This document shows, one piece after another, positions 25,021-33,964 of a stretch of 64,000 bases of DNA. How positions within the stretch are numbered: the first letter of the stretch is position 1; each line of letters opens with the position of its first letter. Where the stretch lies: NCBI RefSeq assembly GCF_049800955.1, contig NZ_JBNAGA010000003.1, positions 1 through 64,000 on the forward strand, given 5' to 3'. This DNA comes from JAKVBH01 sp049800955 (GTDB taxonomy: Bacteria; Pseudomonadota; Alphaproteobacteria; Rhodobacterales; Rhodobacteraceae). The position numbers were made by a program, and so were the translations under genes. The notes under the pieces are model-generated. The model ran no database searches, had not been told where the DNA came from, and saw only the letters and a program-made list of their open reading frames with translations.

Positions 25021-27964
25021 GGAGACGCTCTCCTTCGGGATCAATGAAATGGGCGCTGACAACTTCGACCTTGTGGTCCACATCGGTCAACGGGCTCACC
25101 AGCCGTATGATCTCGCCCATGCGCGTGTCGCCTGACTTGAGATAGGCCAGCGCAATATGATGCCCGAGATTGGGTGAGTAACAGGCTGATGTGACATAGC
25201 CCTGATCATTTGCGGCCGTCGCGCGCTCGCCTGCATTGATCAGATGGGCGCCGGCAGGCACGGGGTTCTTGGGATCAACGGGCTTGAGGCCTACGAGTTT
25301 CAACGCGTCATCGGTATTGAGCCCTTCACGTTCGGAGAGGGTGGAGCCGATGCTGTCTTTCTTCTTGTTGACCATCCGCCCCATGCCGAGATTGAGCGCC
25401 GTGGTCGTCCCGTTGAGCTCATTGCCCGCGGCGTGTCCCTTCTCGATGCGCATGACACCGAGCGCTTCGGTCCCGTAGACTACAGCGTCGAATTCCTCGC
25501 CAGCGGCCACGAGCCTACGGATCAGCGCGTCGCCGTAGCGTGTGGGCACGGCAATCTCATAGGCGAGCTCGCCCGAGAAGGAGATGCGGAAGAGCCGCCC
25601 GCGCACACCGCCGACGCTGATGTCGCCGCAAGCCATATAGGGGAAGGCCTCGTTCGAGATATCGTGCTCGGGATCGACAACCTTCTGCAGCAGCTTGCGC
25701 GCATTGGGCCCCGCGACGGAATACTGCGCCCAAGCCTCAGTGGTCGAGATGAACTGAACGTCAAGATCAGGGAAGAGACACTGGCGCACGAACTCCATAT
25801 GGCGATAGACGCCCACGGCATTGGCGGTCGTGGTGGTCACGACAAAATGATCCTCAGCCAGCCGCGCGGCAGTGCCGTCATCCATGGCAATCCCGTCCTC
25901 GCGCAGCATCAGGCCGTAGCGGACCTTGCCTGCGGGCACTTTGGCGAAAGGATTGCAGTAGATCTTGTTGAGGAACGTCGCCGCATCGGCGCCTTGCACA
26001 TCGATCTTGCCCAGCGTCGTCACATCGCAGATCCCCACGGATTGCCGCGTTTGCAGGACCTCACGGTCAACTGTTTGCCGCCATGTCGTTTCGCCCGGGC
26101 GGGGGAACCACTGCGCGCGCAGCCACATGCCAACCTCGACAAAGACAGCGCCTTGTTCTTCGGCCCATTTATGGGAGGGCGTTTTGCGCACAGGACGGAA
26201 ATCCTTGCCGGACGAGCGGCCCGCGAAAGCGCCAATGGCGGTGGGCGTATAAGGCGGGCGGAAGATCGTCGTGCCGACCTCGGGGATCGATTTGCCCGCG
26301 AGCTCCGCCATGATGGCAAGCCCGCCAATGTTGGACGTTTTGCCCTGGTCGGTAGCCATGCCCAGCGTTGTGTAGCGCTTGAGATGCTCGACGGATTTGA
26401 AGTTTTCCTGATGGGCGAGCTTCACATCCTTGGCCGTCACGTCGTTCTGTTGATCGAGCCAGGCGCGTTTTGCACCCTCCACGTGCCAGAAGGGCGTGAT
26501 GTTTACGGGCGCATCTTCGGCTTGGGGCAGGGCCGGGGTCTTGGATTTGATGCCCAGCGTTTTCAGAGCCTCGCGTGCGACTGCGATACCATTGCTCAAA
26601 GCGCCATGGGTCGAGAAAATGCCAAGCGCCGCGCCGGTGGCGGACATGCCCTGGGGCAGAGCCTCGCCGGGCACGAAGGCCGCAATGTCTTCTTGCCAAG
26701 TCGGTCGGCCGCGTTGGTGGCTGGCGAGATGTACGTTGGGGTTCCAGCCGCCAGACACACCCAGCGCGCCGCATTCAACCGTGCGCTCGGAGCCATCGGC
26801 TTGCTGCACCTTGACAAAAGTGAGGCCAAGCCGCCCCATCGTATCACTGATCTGCGCGCCTTTGAGAACCTCAAACGCACTGCCCGACGGTGCATCCGCG
26901 CGTGTGTCGATCACCGCAGCGATCTCTACACCCTTGGCCTGCAAGTCATGGGCGGTGCGGTGCCCATCATCGTTGTTGGTGAACACGGCGACGCGGTTCG
27001 CGGGCGTTGCGGCCCAGCGGTTGACGTAAGCGCGCATGGCGGAGGCCAGCATGATGCCGGGGCGGTCGTTTTGCTCAAAGGCAATGGGCCGTTCCGTGGC
27101 CCCGGCGGCGAGGATCGCCTGCTTGGAATAGATGCGCCACAGGATTTGGCGCGGCTTGCCGGGGGCCGGAACAGCGAGATGATCGCTCACACGTTCAAGC
27201 GCGCCATAGATCCCGTGATCAAAGGCGCCCAGAACCGTGGTGCGCGACATGAGCCGCACATTGGGCAAACTGGCCAACTCTGCTGTGATGCCAGCAGCCC
27301 AGTCACTGGCACCTTGCTCGCCCACGCTGAAGGTTTCGGCATTGAGCCGCCCCCCCATGGAAAAGTCCTCATCGGCCAGGATGACCTCTGCGCCCGCACG
27401 GCCTGCCGTGAGAGCGGCCATCAAGCCTGCCGGGCCCGCGCCAATGATCAGAAGATCACAATGCAGGAACCCCTTGTCATAGCTGTCTGGATCATCCGCC
27501 AGCGAAAGGGAGCCAAGCCCGGCCGCCTTGCGGATGATCGGCTCGTAGATCTTCTCCCAGAAGGCGGCTGGCCACATGAACGTCTTGTAATAGAACCCGG
27601 CCGCAAAGAAGTTCGAGAGCCGGTCATTGATCGCCATTGCGTCGAAGGCCAGCGATGGCCAGCGGTTTTGCGAGCGCGCCTCCAGCCCGTCAAAGAGCTC
27701 GGCTGTCGTGGCGCGGGTGTTGGGCTCTTGCCGCGCGCCGGATCGCAGCTCGACGATCGCATTGGGCTCCTCGGATCCGGCCGTCAGTGGGCCGCGCGGG
27801 CGGTGGTATTTGAAGGACCGACCCATGAGACGCACGCCATTGGCGAGAAGGGCTGAGGCCAGCGTATCGCCCTCGTAGCCCTGGTATCGCTTGCCATCGA
27901 AGGTGAAAGACATCGGCGCGTCACGGTTGATGCGGCCACCTGACAGACGGTTTTTCTGGGTCAT
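25013..27964 (-). CDS. mgdC: N-methylglutamate dehydrogenase alpha subunit (SoxA-like)
   Basis: The 983-residue large subunit of the heterotetrameric sarcosine-oxidase-like complex. In order: an N-terminal ferredoxin-like region (RYQGYEGDTLASALLANGV), a NAD(P)/FAD-binding Rossmann domain (LLIIGAGPAGLMAALTAG, about residues 170-190) and a C-terminal GcvT-like folate domain (ICDVTTLGKIDVQGADAATF, ALGVMRIEKGH). It removes the methyl group of N-methylglutamate and delivers it to THF as methylene-THF. Its ATG overlaps the mgdB stop by four bases. Confidence 0.94.
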   Translation of the reverse strand: MTQKNRLSGGRINRDAPMSFTFDGKRYQGYEGDTLASALLANGVRLMGRSFKYHRPRGPLTAGSEEPNAIVELRSGARQEPNTRATTAELFDGLEARSQNRWPSLAFDAMAINDRLSNFFAAGFYYKTFMWPAAFWEKIYEPIIRKAAGLGSLSLADDPDSYDKGFLHCDLLIIGAGPAGLMAALTAGRAGAEVILADEDFSMGGRLNAETFSVGEQGASDWAAGITAELASLPNVRLMSRTTVLGAFDHGIYGALERVSDHLAVPAPGKPRQILWRIYSKQAILAAGATERPIAFEQNDRPGIMLASAMRAYVNRWAATPANRVAVFTNNDDGHRTAHDLQAKGVEIAAVIDTRADAPSGSAFEVLKGAQISDTMGRLGLTFVKVQQADGSERTVECGALGVSGGWNPNVHLASHQRGRPTWQEDIAAFVPGEALPQGMSATGAALGIFSTHGALSNGIAVAREALKTLGIKSKTPALPQAEDAPVNITPFWHVEGAKRAWLDQQNDVTAKDVKLAHQENFKSVEHLKRYTTLGMATDQGKTSNIGGLAIMAELAGKSIPEVGTTIFRPPYTPTAIGAFAGRSSGKDFRPVRKTPSHKWAEEQGAVFVEVGMWLRAQWFPRPGETTWRQTVDREVLQTRQSVGICDVTTLGKIDVQGADAATFLNKIYCNPFAKVPAGKVRYGLMLREDGIAMDDGTAARLAEDHFVVTTTTANAVGVYRHMEFVRQCLFPDLDVQFISTTEAWAQYSVAGPNARKLLQKVVDPEHDISNEAFPYMACGDISVGGVRGRLFRISFSGELAYEIAVPTRYGDALIRRLVAAGEEFDAVVYGTEALGVMRIEKGHAAGNELNGTTTALNLGMGRMVNKKKDSIGSTLSEREGLNTDDALKLVGLKPVDPKNPVPAGAHLINAGERATAANDQGYVTSACYSPNLGHHIALAYLKSGDTRMGEIIRLVSPLTDVDHKVEVVSAHFIDPEGERLRV

Positions 27965-28248
27965 GTGCTGCGCCCCTCGCGGCGGGCCACGTCTCGGGCC
28001 AGTTCAACAGATGTGATCTCATGGGTGGTCGTATCGCGGGTCACGACAAGCCAGGACCGGTCGCCGCCCTCGTGAAACCAGAGCTCGCGGTGGGGGCCTG
28101 CCGGGTTGTCGCGCAGATAGCCATAGTCAGTGAATTGCTGAACGGCATCTTCGGCTTCCCAATCCGGGCGGTGGATAAGACGGGCGTCGCCCATGTAGGT
28201 GAACTCGGAAGCATCGCGGGGCCCGAGGAGAGGATGGTTGATGATCAT
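27961..28248 (-). CDS. mgdB: N-methylglutamate dehydrogenase delta subunit (SoxD-like)
   Basis: A 95-residue delta subunit. The family pattern GPRDxxEFxYxGDA is present (LLGPRDASEFTYMGDARLI) and so is the tail LWFHEGGDRSWLVVTRDT. However the zinc-binding CPxCG-type start of sarcosine oxidase SoxD is replaced by NHPLLG, and no cysteine occurs anywhere in the protein. It overlaps mgdA by one base (TGATG) and mgdC by four. Confidence 0.92.
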   Translation of the reverse strand: MIINHPLLGPRDASEFTYMGDARLIHRPDWEAEDAVQQFTDYGYLRDNPAGPHRELWFHEGGDRSWLVVTRDTTTHEITSVELARDVARREGRST

Positions 28249-29498
28249 CAGTGCAAATTGGGCTGATTGCCCATCCCTTTTTCGTCAATCATGAGGCCTT
28301 TGTTGAAGCGGTCAAACCGGTAGGCCGTGGCGGTGGGATGTGGCGCGTCATTGGCCAGCAGATGCGCATAGCAATAGCCGGACGCCGGCGTCGCCTTGAA
28401 TCCGCCATAACACCAACCGCCGTTGAAATAGAGGCCCTCGATATGGGTCTGGTCAATGATGGGCGAGCCATCCATCGACATGTCCATGATCCCGCCCCAC
28501 ATCCGGAGGAGCCGCGCGCGCCCCAACATCGGGAAGATCGCCATGCCGCCTTCGCAGACATCTTCGACTACGGGCAGGTTGCCCCGTTGGGCGTAGGAAT
28601 TATACCCATCCAGATCGCCGCCGAAGACAAGCCCGCCCTTGTCCGACTGGCTGCAATAGAAATGCCCCGCACCAAAGGTGATCACGCCGGGCAAGACCGG
28701 CTTGAGCCCCTCCGAGACGAAGGCCTGCAAGACGTGGCTTTCAATGGGCAAACGCATGCCCGCCTTCTCCATGACGCGGGAAGAGGAGCCCGCGACACAT
28801 GATGCGACCTTGCCCGCCTTGATCGTGCCACGCGTCGTCTCGACACCGGTGCAGACGCCGTCCTTGATGAGAAAGCCCGTGACTTCGCAGTTCTGGATAA
28901 TATCGACGCCCAACTGGTCCGCCCCGCGGGCATAGCCCCACGCCACCGCGTCATGACGCACCGTGCCGCCGCGATGTTGCGCCAGGCCGCCCTTGATCGG
29001 GAAGCGTGCGTTGCGCGTATTGAGGAAGGGATAGCGCTCTTTGATCTGGGCCGTGCTGAGCAACTCCGCGTCAGCGCCATTTAGAATCATCGCATTGCCG
29101 CGCCGGATGAAGGCGTCGCGTTGCGCGTCGGAATGGATGAGGTTGAGGATACCGCGCTGGCTCACCATCGCATTGTAGTTGAGCTCCTGCTCCAGCCCTT
29201 CCCACAGTTTGAGCGAGAATTCATAAAAAGGCTCATTGCCATCAAGCAGGTAGTTGGAGCGGATGATCGTGGTATTGCGGCCAACATTGCCGCCCCCGAT
29301 CCAGCCTTTCTCCAACACGGCGATGCGCTTTTGACCATAGACCTTGGCCAGGTAATAGGCGGTCGCAAGCCCATGCCCGCCACCACCGATGATGACAATG
29401 TCATAAGCGGACTGCGGTTCGGGATCGCGCCAAGCCGGTCCCCAGCCGCGATGGCCGGTCAACGCCTCTTTTATGACCTTTAAACCAGAGTAGCGCAT
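28248..29498 (-). CDS. mgdA: N-methylglutamate dehydrogenase beta subunit (SoxB-like)
   Basis: A 416-residue FAD oxidoreductase (DAO family). The dinucleotide-binding motif DIVIIGGGGHGLATAYYLA begins near residue 33, and FNGGWCYGGFKATPASG is at the C-terminal part. ATG 29498 is chosen over an upstream in-frame codon at 29594 because AAGGAG is 10-15 bases before it and the protein then begins MRYSGLKVIKEAL, typical of the family. First gene of mgdABCD; a GAAC-type inverted repeat lies 50 bases upstream. Confidence 0.94.
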   Translation of the reverse strand: MRYSGLKVIKEALTGHRGWGPAWRDPEPQSAYDIVIIGGGGHGLATAYYLAKVYGQKRIAVLEKGWIGGGNVGRNTTIIRSNYLLDGNEPFYEFSLKLWEGLEQELNYNAMVSQRGILNLIHSDAQRDAFIRRGNAMILNGADAELLSTAQIKERYPFLNTRNARFPIKGGLAQHRGGTVRHDAVAWGYARGADQLGVDIIQNCEVTGFLIKDGVCTGVETTRGTIKAGKVASCVAGSSSRVMEKAGMRLPIESHVLQAFVSEGLKPVLPGVITFGAGHFYCSQSDKGGLVFGGDLDGYNSYAQRGNLPVVEDVCEGGMAIFPMLGRARLLRMWGGIMDMSMDGSPIIDQTHIEGLYFNGGWCYGGFKATPASGYCYAHLLANDAPHPTATAYRFDRFNKGLMIDEKGMGNQPNLH

Positions 29499-29547
29499 GG
29501 AATCAGACTCCTTTCCGCTATTTTGGAGCGAATACGCATGAAATTCT

Positions 29548-29563
29548 CGTTCGGAACGGAACG
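29548..29563. promoter_or_regulatory. Overlapping GAAC repeats upstream of mgdA
   Basis: CGTTCGGAACGGAACG contains an 11-base dyad CGTTC-G-GAACG followed by one more GGAACG half-site, centred about 55 bases upstream of the mgdA ATG. The GTTCGAAC palindrome upstream of dmmD (17953-17960) is similar in form. A regulator site is plausible. Confidence 0.4.
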
Positions 29564-29682
29564 ATAGCGATGCAAATCGGACATTTTTTGTCATTAGTTA
29601 ATGGGAGTTTCGGCCGTCACACATCAAAAAAAACACCCCTGATAAGAAAAATACTTGATCCACAGTAAAAATATGGGAAGCT

Positions 29683-29696
29683 GACTGTAGACAGTC
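29683..29696. promoter_or_regulatory. Dyad GACTGT-AG-ACAGTC upstream of tmoX
   Basis: A perfect six-base inverted repeat with a two-base centre, 90 bases before the tmoX ATG in the divergent mgdA-tmoX region. It could be an operator or the base of a leader hairpin. Confidence 0.4.
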
Positions 29697-29786
29697 GTAT
29701 GCGCAGGTCGCGGGAGGACTGTAGCCGAAAGCGCGCGCCAAAAATACAGAATCGATGCGCGCCTGACGAACCAGGGAGACGTCACT

Positions 29787-30728
29787 ATGAATAAACTATC
29801 AACTGCACTCGCGACAGGGGTTTTGGCCTTGGCGCCACTGACGGCCTTTGCCGCGGACAGCTCTGACCCAATCGTAATTCCGGTCCACAACTGGTCTTCG
29901 CAGATTGTTATGTCCAACGTCGTTGGCCAGATCTTCGAAGAAATGGGCAACAACGTCGAGTATGTCACGACGGACAGCCAGGCTGTTTATGAATCGGTCC
30001 GCCTCGGCGATGTGACGCTTGAGATGGAAGTCTGGGAAGGCGCCTTCGGTGCATCCTTCCGGGCCGCGATGGAAAAGGGCGGGATCGTCGATGTGGGCGA
30101 TCATAACGCCGTGACGCGCGAAGACTGGTGGTACCCGATGTGGACCAAGGACGCGTGCCCGGGGCTGCCAAGCTGGGAAGCGCTCAATGACTGCGCCGAA
30201 TTGTTTGCCACGGCAGAGACAGGCTCCAAGGGCCGCTATCTCGATGGCCCTGTGGACTGGCTCAAGCACGGCAAAGAGCGCGTAGAAGCGCTGGGCATGA
30301 ACTTCGAAGTGATCAATGCGGGCTCCGCCGCGGCGCTTTGGGCCGAAATCGGTGCGGCTGAAGCTGACAAACGCCCCATCGTTGTCTTCAACTGGACGCC
30401 CAACTTCGCCGAAGCCGTCTGGCCGGGTGAATTCGTCGAGTTCCCGACATGGGTTGATGGCTGTGACAAAGATCCCTCCGTGGGTCCGAACCCTGATGCG
30501 CTCTACGATTGTGGTAACCCTGCGGATGGCTACCTGAAGAAAGCGGCATGGGACGGCATGGAAGCCAAGTGGCCAGCCGCCTACAGCGTGCTCGAGAAGA
30601 TCAGCTTCACCAACCCGCAGATCGCCGAAATGGCACGTCTCGTGGATGTCGATGAGCTTGAGCCCGATGAGGCTGCGGCCGAATGGCTCGCGGCCAACGA
30701 AGATATCTGGAAAGCCTGGCTGAACTAA
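29787..30728 (+). CDS. tmoX: TMAO-binding periplasmic protein of ABC transporter
   Basis: A 313-residue OpuAC/ProX-type binding protein. A signal peptide (MNKLSTALATGVLALAPLTAFA) is followed by a mature domain rich in Trp and Tyr for caging a quaternary or tertiary amine (VHNWSSQIV, MEVWEGAFG, EDWWYPMW, FNWTPNF). Two CD-containing pairs (KDACPG, LNDCAE, DGCDKD, YDCGNP) suggest disulphides. TMAO specificity is inferred from context with tmm and tdm; glycine betaine or choline are alternatives. A terminator lies 24 bases after the stop, before the ATPase gene. Confidence 0.88.
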   Translation: MNKLSTALATGVLALAPLTAFAADSSDPIVIPVHNWSSQIVMSNVVGQIFEEMGNNVEYVTTDSQAVYESVRLGDVTLEMEVWEGAFGASFRAAMEKGGIVDVGDHNAVTREDWWYPMWTKDACPGLPSWEALNDCAELFATAETGSKGRYLDGPVDWLKHGKERVEALGMNFEVINAGSAAALWAEIGAAEADKRPIVVFNWTPNFAEAVWPGEFVEFPTWVDGCDKDPSVGPNPDALYDCGNPADGYLKKAAWDGMEAKWPAAYSVLEKISFTNPQIAEMARLVDVDELEPDEAAAEWLAANEDIWKAWLN

Positions 30729-30751
30729 GCTGCCTTTCTGACACGCAAGGA

Positions 30752-30785
30752 GGGCCCTGTTCGCATGGCGGGCAGGGCCCCTTTT
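30752..30785 (+). terminator. Intrinsic terminator between tmoX and tmoW
   Basis: GGGCCCTG (30752-30759) pairs with CAGGGCCC (30773-30780), followed by CTTTTTGG. Partial termination here would yield more binding protein than ATPase and permease, a common arrangement in ABC uptake operons. Confidence 0.78.
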
Positions 30786-30841
30786 TGGATATCCATTGCG
30801 CAGCGTGCTGCGCCTGCTCAAGCTTGAAGTTGGTATTTCCC

Positions 30842-31861
30842 ATGACCTCAACGGCGCCTGTCATCTCTTGCAAAAATGTATGGAAAGTCTTCGGTAACAA
30901 TCCGGAAGCCTATCTCAAGAAAATGCCAGCGGGGCATTCCTTCGACGATATCCGCGCCGATGGGTATATTGCCGGGGTCAAGGATGTCTCGATTGAGGTC
31001 GGCCGTGGCGAGATGCTGGTCATCATGGGTTTGTCGGGCTCCGGCAAATCGACGCTTGTGCGTTGCTTCTCGCGCCTGCATGACATTACCGGCGGCACGA
31101 TTGAGGTCGAAGGCCAGGACATCATGGCGCTGTCGGAAAAGGATCTCATCGATCTGCGCCGCAACAAGATGGGCATGGTCTTTCAAAGCTTTGGCCTGCT
31201 GCCCCACCGGACCGTTCTTGAAAATGTGGCCTTTCCGCTGGAGATGCGCGGACAAGATCGCCACACACGCCGGGACCGTGCGCTTGAGGTGATCAAGCTT
31301 GTCGGCCTGGAGGGGCGCGAAGACTATTTCCCCCGTGAACTTTCAGGGGGACAGCAGCAGCGCGTGGGCATCGCTAGAAGCTTGGCAATTGAGCCCGATA
31401 TTTGGTTCCTCGACGAGCCCTTTTCTGCGCTCGATCCGCTTATCCGCCGCGAGATGCAGGACGAATTCCTGCGCTTGCAAGAGATGCTCGGCAAAACAAT
31501 TGTCTTTATCACGCATGATTTCGATGAGGCTCTGCGCCTGGCGGACCGGATTGCCATCATGAAAGATGGCGCCGTTGAGCAATGTGACACGCCCGATCAA
31601 ATCGTCATGAACCCGGCCACCGAATATGTCCGCAAGTTCACCGAAGACATTGATAAATCCCGCGTCGTTCATGCCAGCGTCTTGGTGGAAGAAAACGCCA
31701 GCGGAGAAGGCGCAGCCGTCGCGGCCAGCGCCACGATCCATGATCTTGCCAGCACGCTGGTCGCTGATGTCCGCGACTACATCCCGGTGCAGGATGGAGA
31801 CGCGATCATAGGCGCGCTATCCCGGCAAAAAGCCCTTCAGGTGCTGGTTGGAGCGGATTGA
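30842..31861 (+). CDS. tmoW: TMAO/betaine-type ABC transporter ATPase
   Basis: A 339-residue OpuAA/ProV-like ATPase. Walker A GLSGSGKST (about residue 65), signature LSGGQQQRVGIARSLA, Walker B IWFLDEPFSALDPL and the H-loop ITHDFDEALRLAD are intact. The N-terminal FGNNPEAYLKKM and the C-terminal regulatory extension after residue 270 are typical of the betaine-porter subfamily. ATG 30842 is family-consistent; the frame is open upstream through the terminator. Stop and tmoV start overlap (TGATG). Confidence 0.93.
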   Translation: MTSTAPVISCKNVWKVFGNNPEAYLKKMPAGHSFDDIRADGYIAGVKDVSIEVGRGEMLVIMGLSGSGKSTLVRCFSRLHDITGGTIEVEGQDIMALSEKDLIDLRRNKMGMVFQSFGLLPHRTVLENVAFPLEMRGQDRHTRRDRALEVIKLVGLEGREDYFPRELSGGQQQRVGIARSLAIEPDIWFLDEPFSALDPLIRREMQDEFLRLQEMLGKTIVFITHDFDEALRLADRIAIMKDGAVEQCDTPDQIVMNPATEYVRKFTEDIDKSRVVHASVLVEENASGEGAAVAASATIHDLASTLVADVRDYIPVQDGDAIIGALSRQKALQVLVGAD

Positions 31862-33840
31862 TGACAGTTCTGACGACCAATTCCGCGCCCAACACGCCCA
31901 AATCGGTCAGTGCATTCCAGGTCGCTACATGGCTCGTCTGTGCGGCCATTGTGCTCACGGCGCTGCAATACACGGGCCTTTTGCCCGCATGGCTGCATCG
32001 GCTTCCGGAGAGCTGGATCCCGCCCTTTGCCATTTGGCTTGATGCGATATTCAATTTCGTGCGCACCGACCTTGGGCTGGAAAAGCTGACGCGCTGGTTC
32101 GCGGAAGGGCCGTTGCAATTCATGCTCGATACCACCGCCAACCTGCTCTACGGCAAAAAGCGTTGGCCCCGGTTTGAGCAGATCCCATGGAGCGCGATTG
32201 CGGCCTCTGCCGCCGTGCTGGGCTATTATCTCGGCGGGTGGCGTCTGGCGGCGTTGGCGGGGGGCACATTCGTTTGGACCGCGCTGATCGGCCAGTGGAA
32301 AGATGCGATGGAGACGATGTCCGTCCTCGTCGTGGCGGCACCCATGGCTTTTGTGATTGGCATTGGGCTTGGCATTGCGGCCTGGAAATACGCCTGGGTC
32401 GACCGTGCGATCAAACCGATCCTGTCGGTCTTGCAGACCCTGCCGTTTTTCACCTACCTGCTGCCTGCGGTCATCTTCTTCAAGGTCGGCCCGACAGCGG
32501 GGGCGGTGGCCACGATCATTTACGCGATCCCGCCCATGATTCTGATGACCACGCTGGGGCTCAAGAAAGTCTCGCCCGAGGTGGTAGAGGCGGGCAAGAT
32601 GTCTGGCTGCTCGCGTTGGCAGATGCTGCGGCACGTCTACATCCCGGCGGCCCGGACGGAGATCCTTGTTGGGGTGAACCAGGTTATCATGCTCTGCCTC
32701 GCCATGGTTGTTCTGACCGCGTTTATCGGTATGCCGGGCTTGGGCGCAAAACTTCTGGCCATGATGGGCAGTTTCAAACTGGGCCGTTCCTTCGAGATCG
32801 GTGTCACGATTGTTCTGCTTGCGGTGACGCTTGATCGTCTGTCCAAAGCCTGGGTTGTGAAACTGCCTGAGCATTTCGAGAAGGGCACGCCTTGGTGGAA
32901 GCGCCACAAATATCTGCTCGTCGGGTTCGCGGCGTTTGTCTTCTTTACTGTCCTTGGACAGTTCGTCGAATGGTTCGCCGAAATTGGCCGCCGCCAGAGC
33001 TTCTCCCAAGGCAAGGAGATCGACACTGCAATCAAGAGCTTCCTGGCCTGGGACATCGTGAAAGGCACCACAGAGCAAATTCGCTACGTGCTCAATGTCT
33101 GGGTGCTTAATCCGTTCCGCGACTTCCTCCTCTCGATTCCGACGTTTGGCTTCATCATGCTCGTGGTCGCGGGTGGTTTGGCGTTGGGCGGCAAGAAGGC
33201 GGGGATTTATGCTGCGGTCTTCTTTGGTCTCGTCGCGCTGACCGGATGGTGGGACCGTTCGGTCATCACGCTTTATTCGGTGATCTCTGCGGTGATCCTC
33301 GCGACGCTGATCGGCCTGCCGATCGGCATCCTCGCGGCCCGCTCCGAGGCGGCGTCACGACGGGTCTTGCTGGTGTGTGACACGGCGCAGACTTTTCCGA
33401 GCTTCATCTACCTGATCCCGGCGATCATGCTCTTTGGCATTACGGCGACTTCCGTTGTTTTCTCGATCCTCGTCTTCGCCATGGTCCCGCTGGTGCGATA
33501 TACCGTCGAGGGCCTGCGCGGTGTGCCGCCTGAGATGAATGAGGCGGCGGACATGGCTGGGGCCACGAAGCTGCAAAAACTGTGGAATGTGCAATTGCCG
33601 CTGGCGCTGCCGACCATGGCCGTGGGCTTCAATCAGGCGATCATGTTTGCTTTCTTCATGGTGATCATCGCGGCCTTCATCGGCACGCAAGATTTGGGCC
33701 AGGAGCTACAGAAGACATTGGCCGGGACCGATCTGGGCAAGAACTTCGTGCTGGGGATTTGCGTATCTCTCATGGCGCTGACGTTTGATATGGCGATCAT
33801 GACCTGGGCTGAAGGCAAGAAGCGCGCCTTGGGGCTGTAG
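31861..33840 (+). CDS. tmoV: TMAO/betaine-type ABC transporter permease, double domain
   Basis: A 659-residue membrane protein carrying two BPD_transp_1 permease domains in tandem. Two EAA loops are visible: EVVEAGKMSGCSRWQMLRHV (about residues 240-260) and EMNEAADMAGATKLQKLWNV (about 558-578). The fusion supplies both halves of the channel, matching the long TmoV permease of roseobacters. It is translationally coupled to tmoW. A long hairpin follows the stop and closes the operon. Confidence 0.92.
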   Translation: MTVLTTNSAPNTPKSVSAFQVATWLVCAAIVLTALQYTGLLPAWLHRLPESWIPPFAIWLDAIFNFVRTDLGLEKLTRWFAEGPLQFMLDTTANLLYGKKRWPRFEQIPWSAIAASAAVLGYYLGGWRLAALAGGTFVWTALIGQWKDAMETMSVLVVAAPMAFVIGIGLGIAAWKYAWVDRAIKPILSVLQTLPFFTYLLPAVIFFKVGPTAGAVATIIYAIPPMILMTTLGLKKVSPEVVEAGKMSGCSRWQMLRHVYIPAARTEILVGVNQVIMLCLAMVVLTAFIGMPGLGAKLLAMMGSFKLGRSFEIGVTIVLLAVTLDRLSKAWVVKLPEHFEKGTPWWKRHKYLLVGFAAFVFFTVLGQFVEWFAEIGRRQSFSQGKEIDTAIKSFLAWDIVKGTTEQIRYVLNVWVLNPFRDFLLSIPTFGFIMLVVAGGLALGGKKAGIYAAVFFGLVALTGWWDRSVITLYSVISAVILATLIGLPIGILAARSEAASRRVLLVCDTAQTFPSFIYLIPAIMLFGITATSVVFSILVFAMVPLVRYTVEGLRGVPPEMNEAADMAGATKLQKLWNVQLPLALPTMAVGFNQAIMFAFFMVIIAAFIGTQDLGQELQKTLAGTDLGKNFVLGICVSLMALTFDMAIMTWAEGKKRALGL

Positions 33841-33852
33841 CCCCCCCCGGGG

Positions 33853-33883
33853 GCGGCCAAACGCGCGGGCTGCGCGTGGCCGC
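33853..33883 (+). terminator. GC-rich hairpin after tmoV
   Basis: Arms GCGGCC / GGCCGC and ACGCGC / GCGCGT form a long stem with an AA bulge and a five-base loop. No T-run follows, so termination may need Rho, or the structure may protect the mRNA end. Confidence 0.55.
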
Positions 33884-33964
33884 TCTGAGGATCTCATAGC
33901 GACCGGTGAGCGCTTTCAGGCCGTCACGTGTTCCGGCAAGTTTGCCGGGCTCGCGTCGTCTGGC

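Noticed and set aside
25244..27856. 870-codon forward frame opposite mgdC
   Set aside because: A GC-driven antisense frame; mgdC on the minus strand has full domain support.
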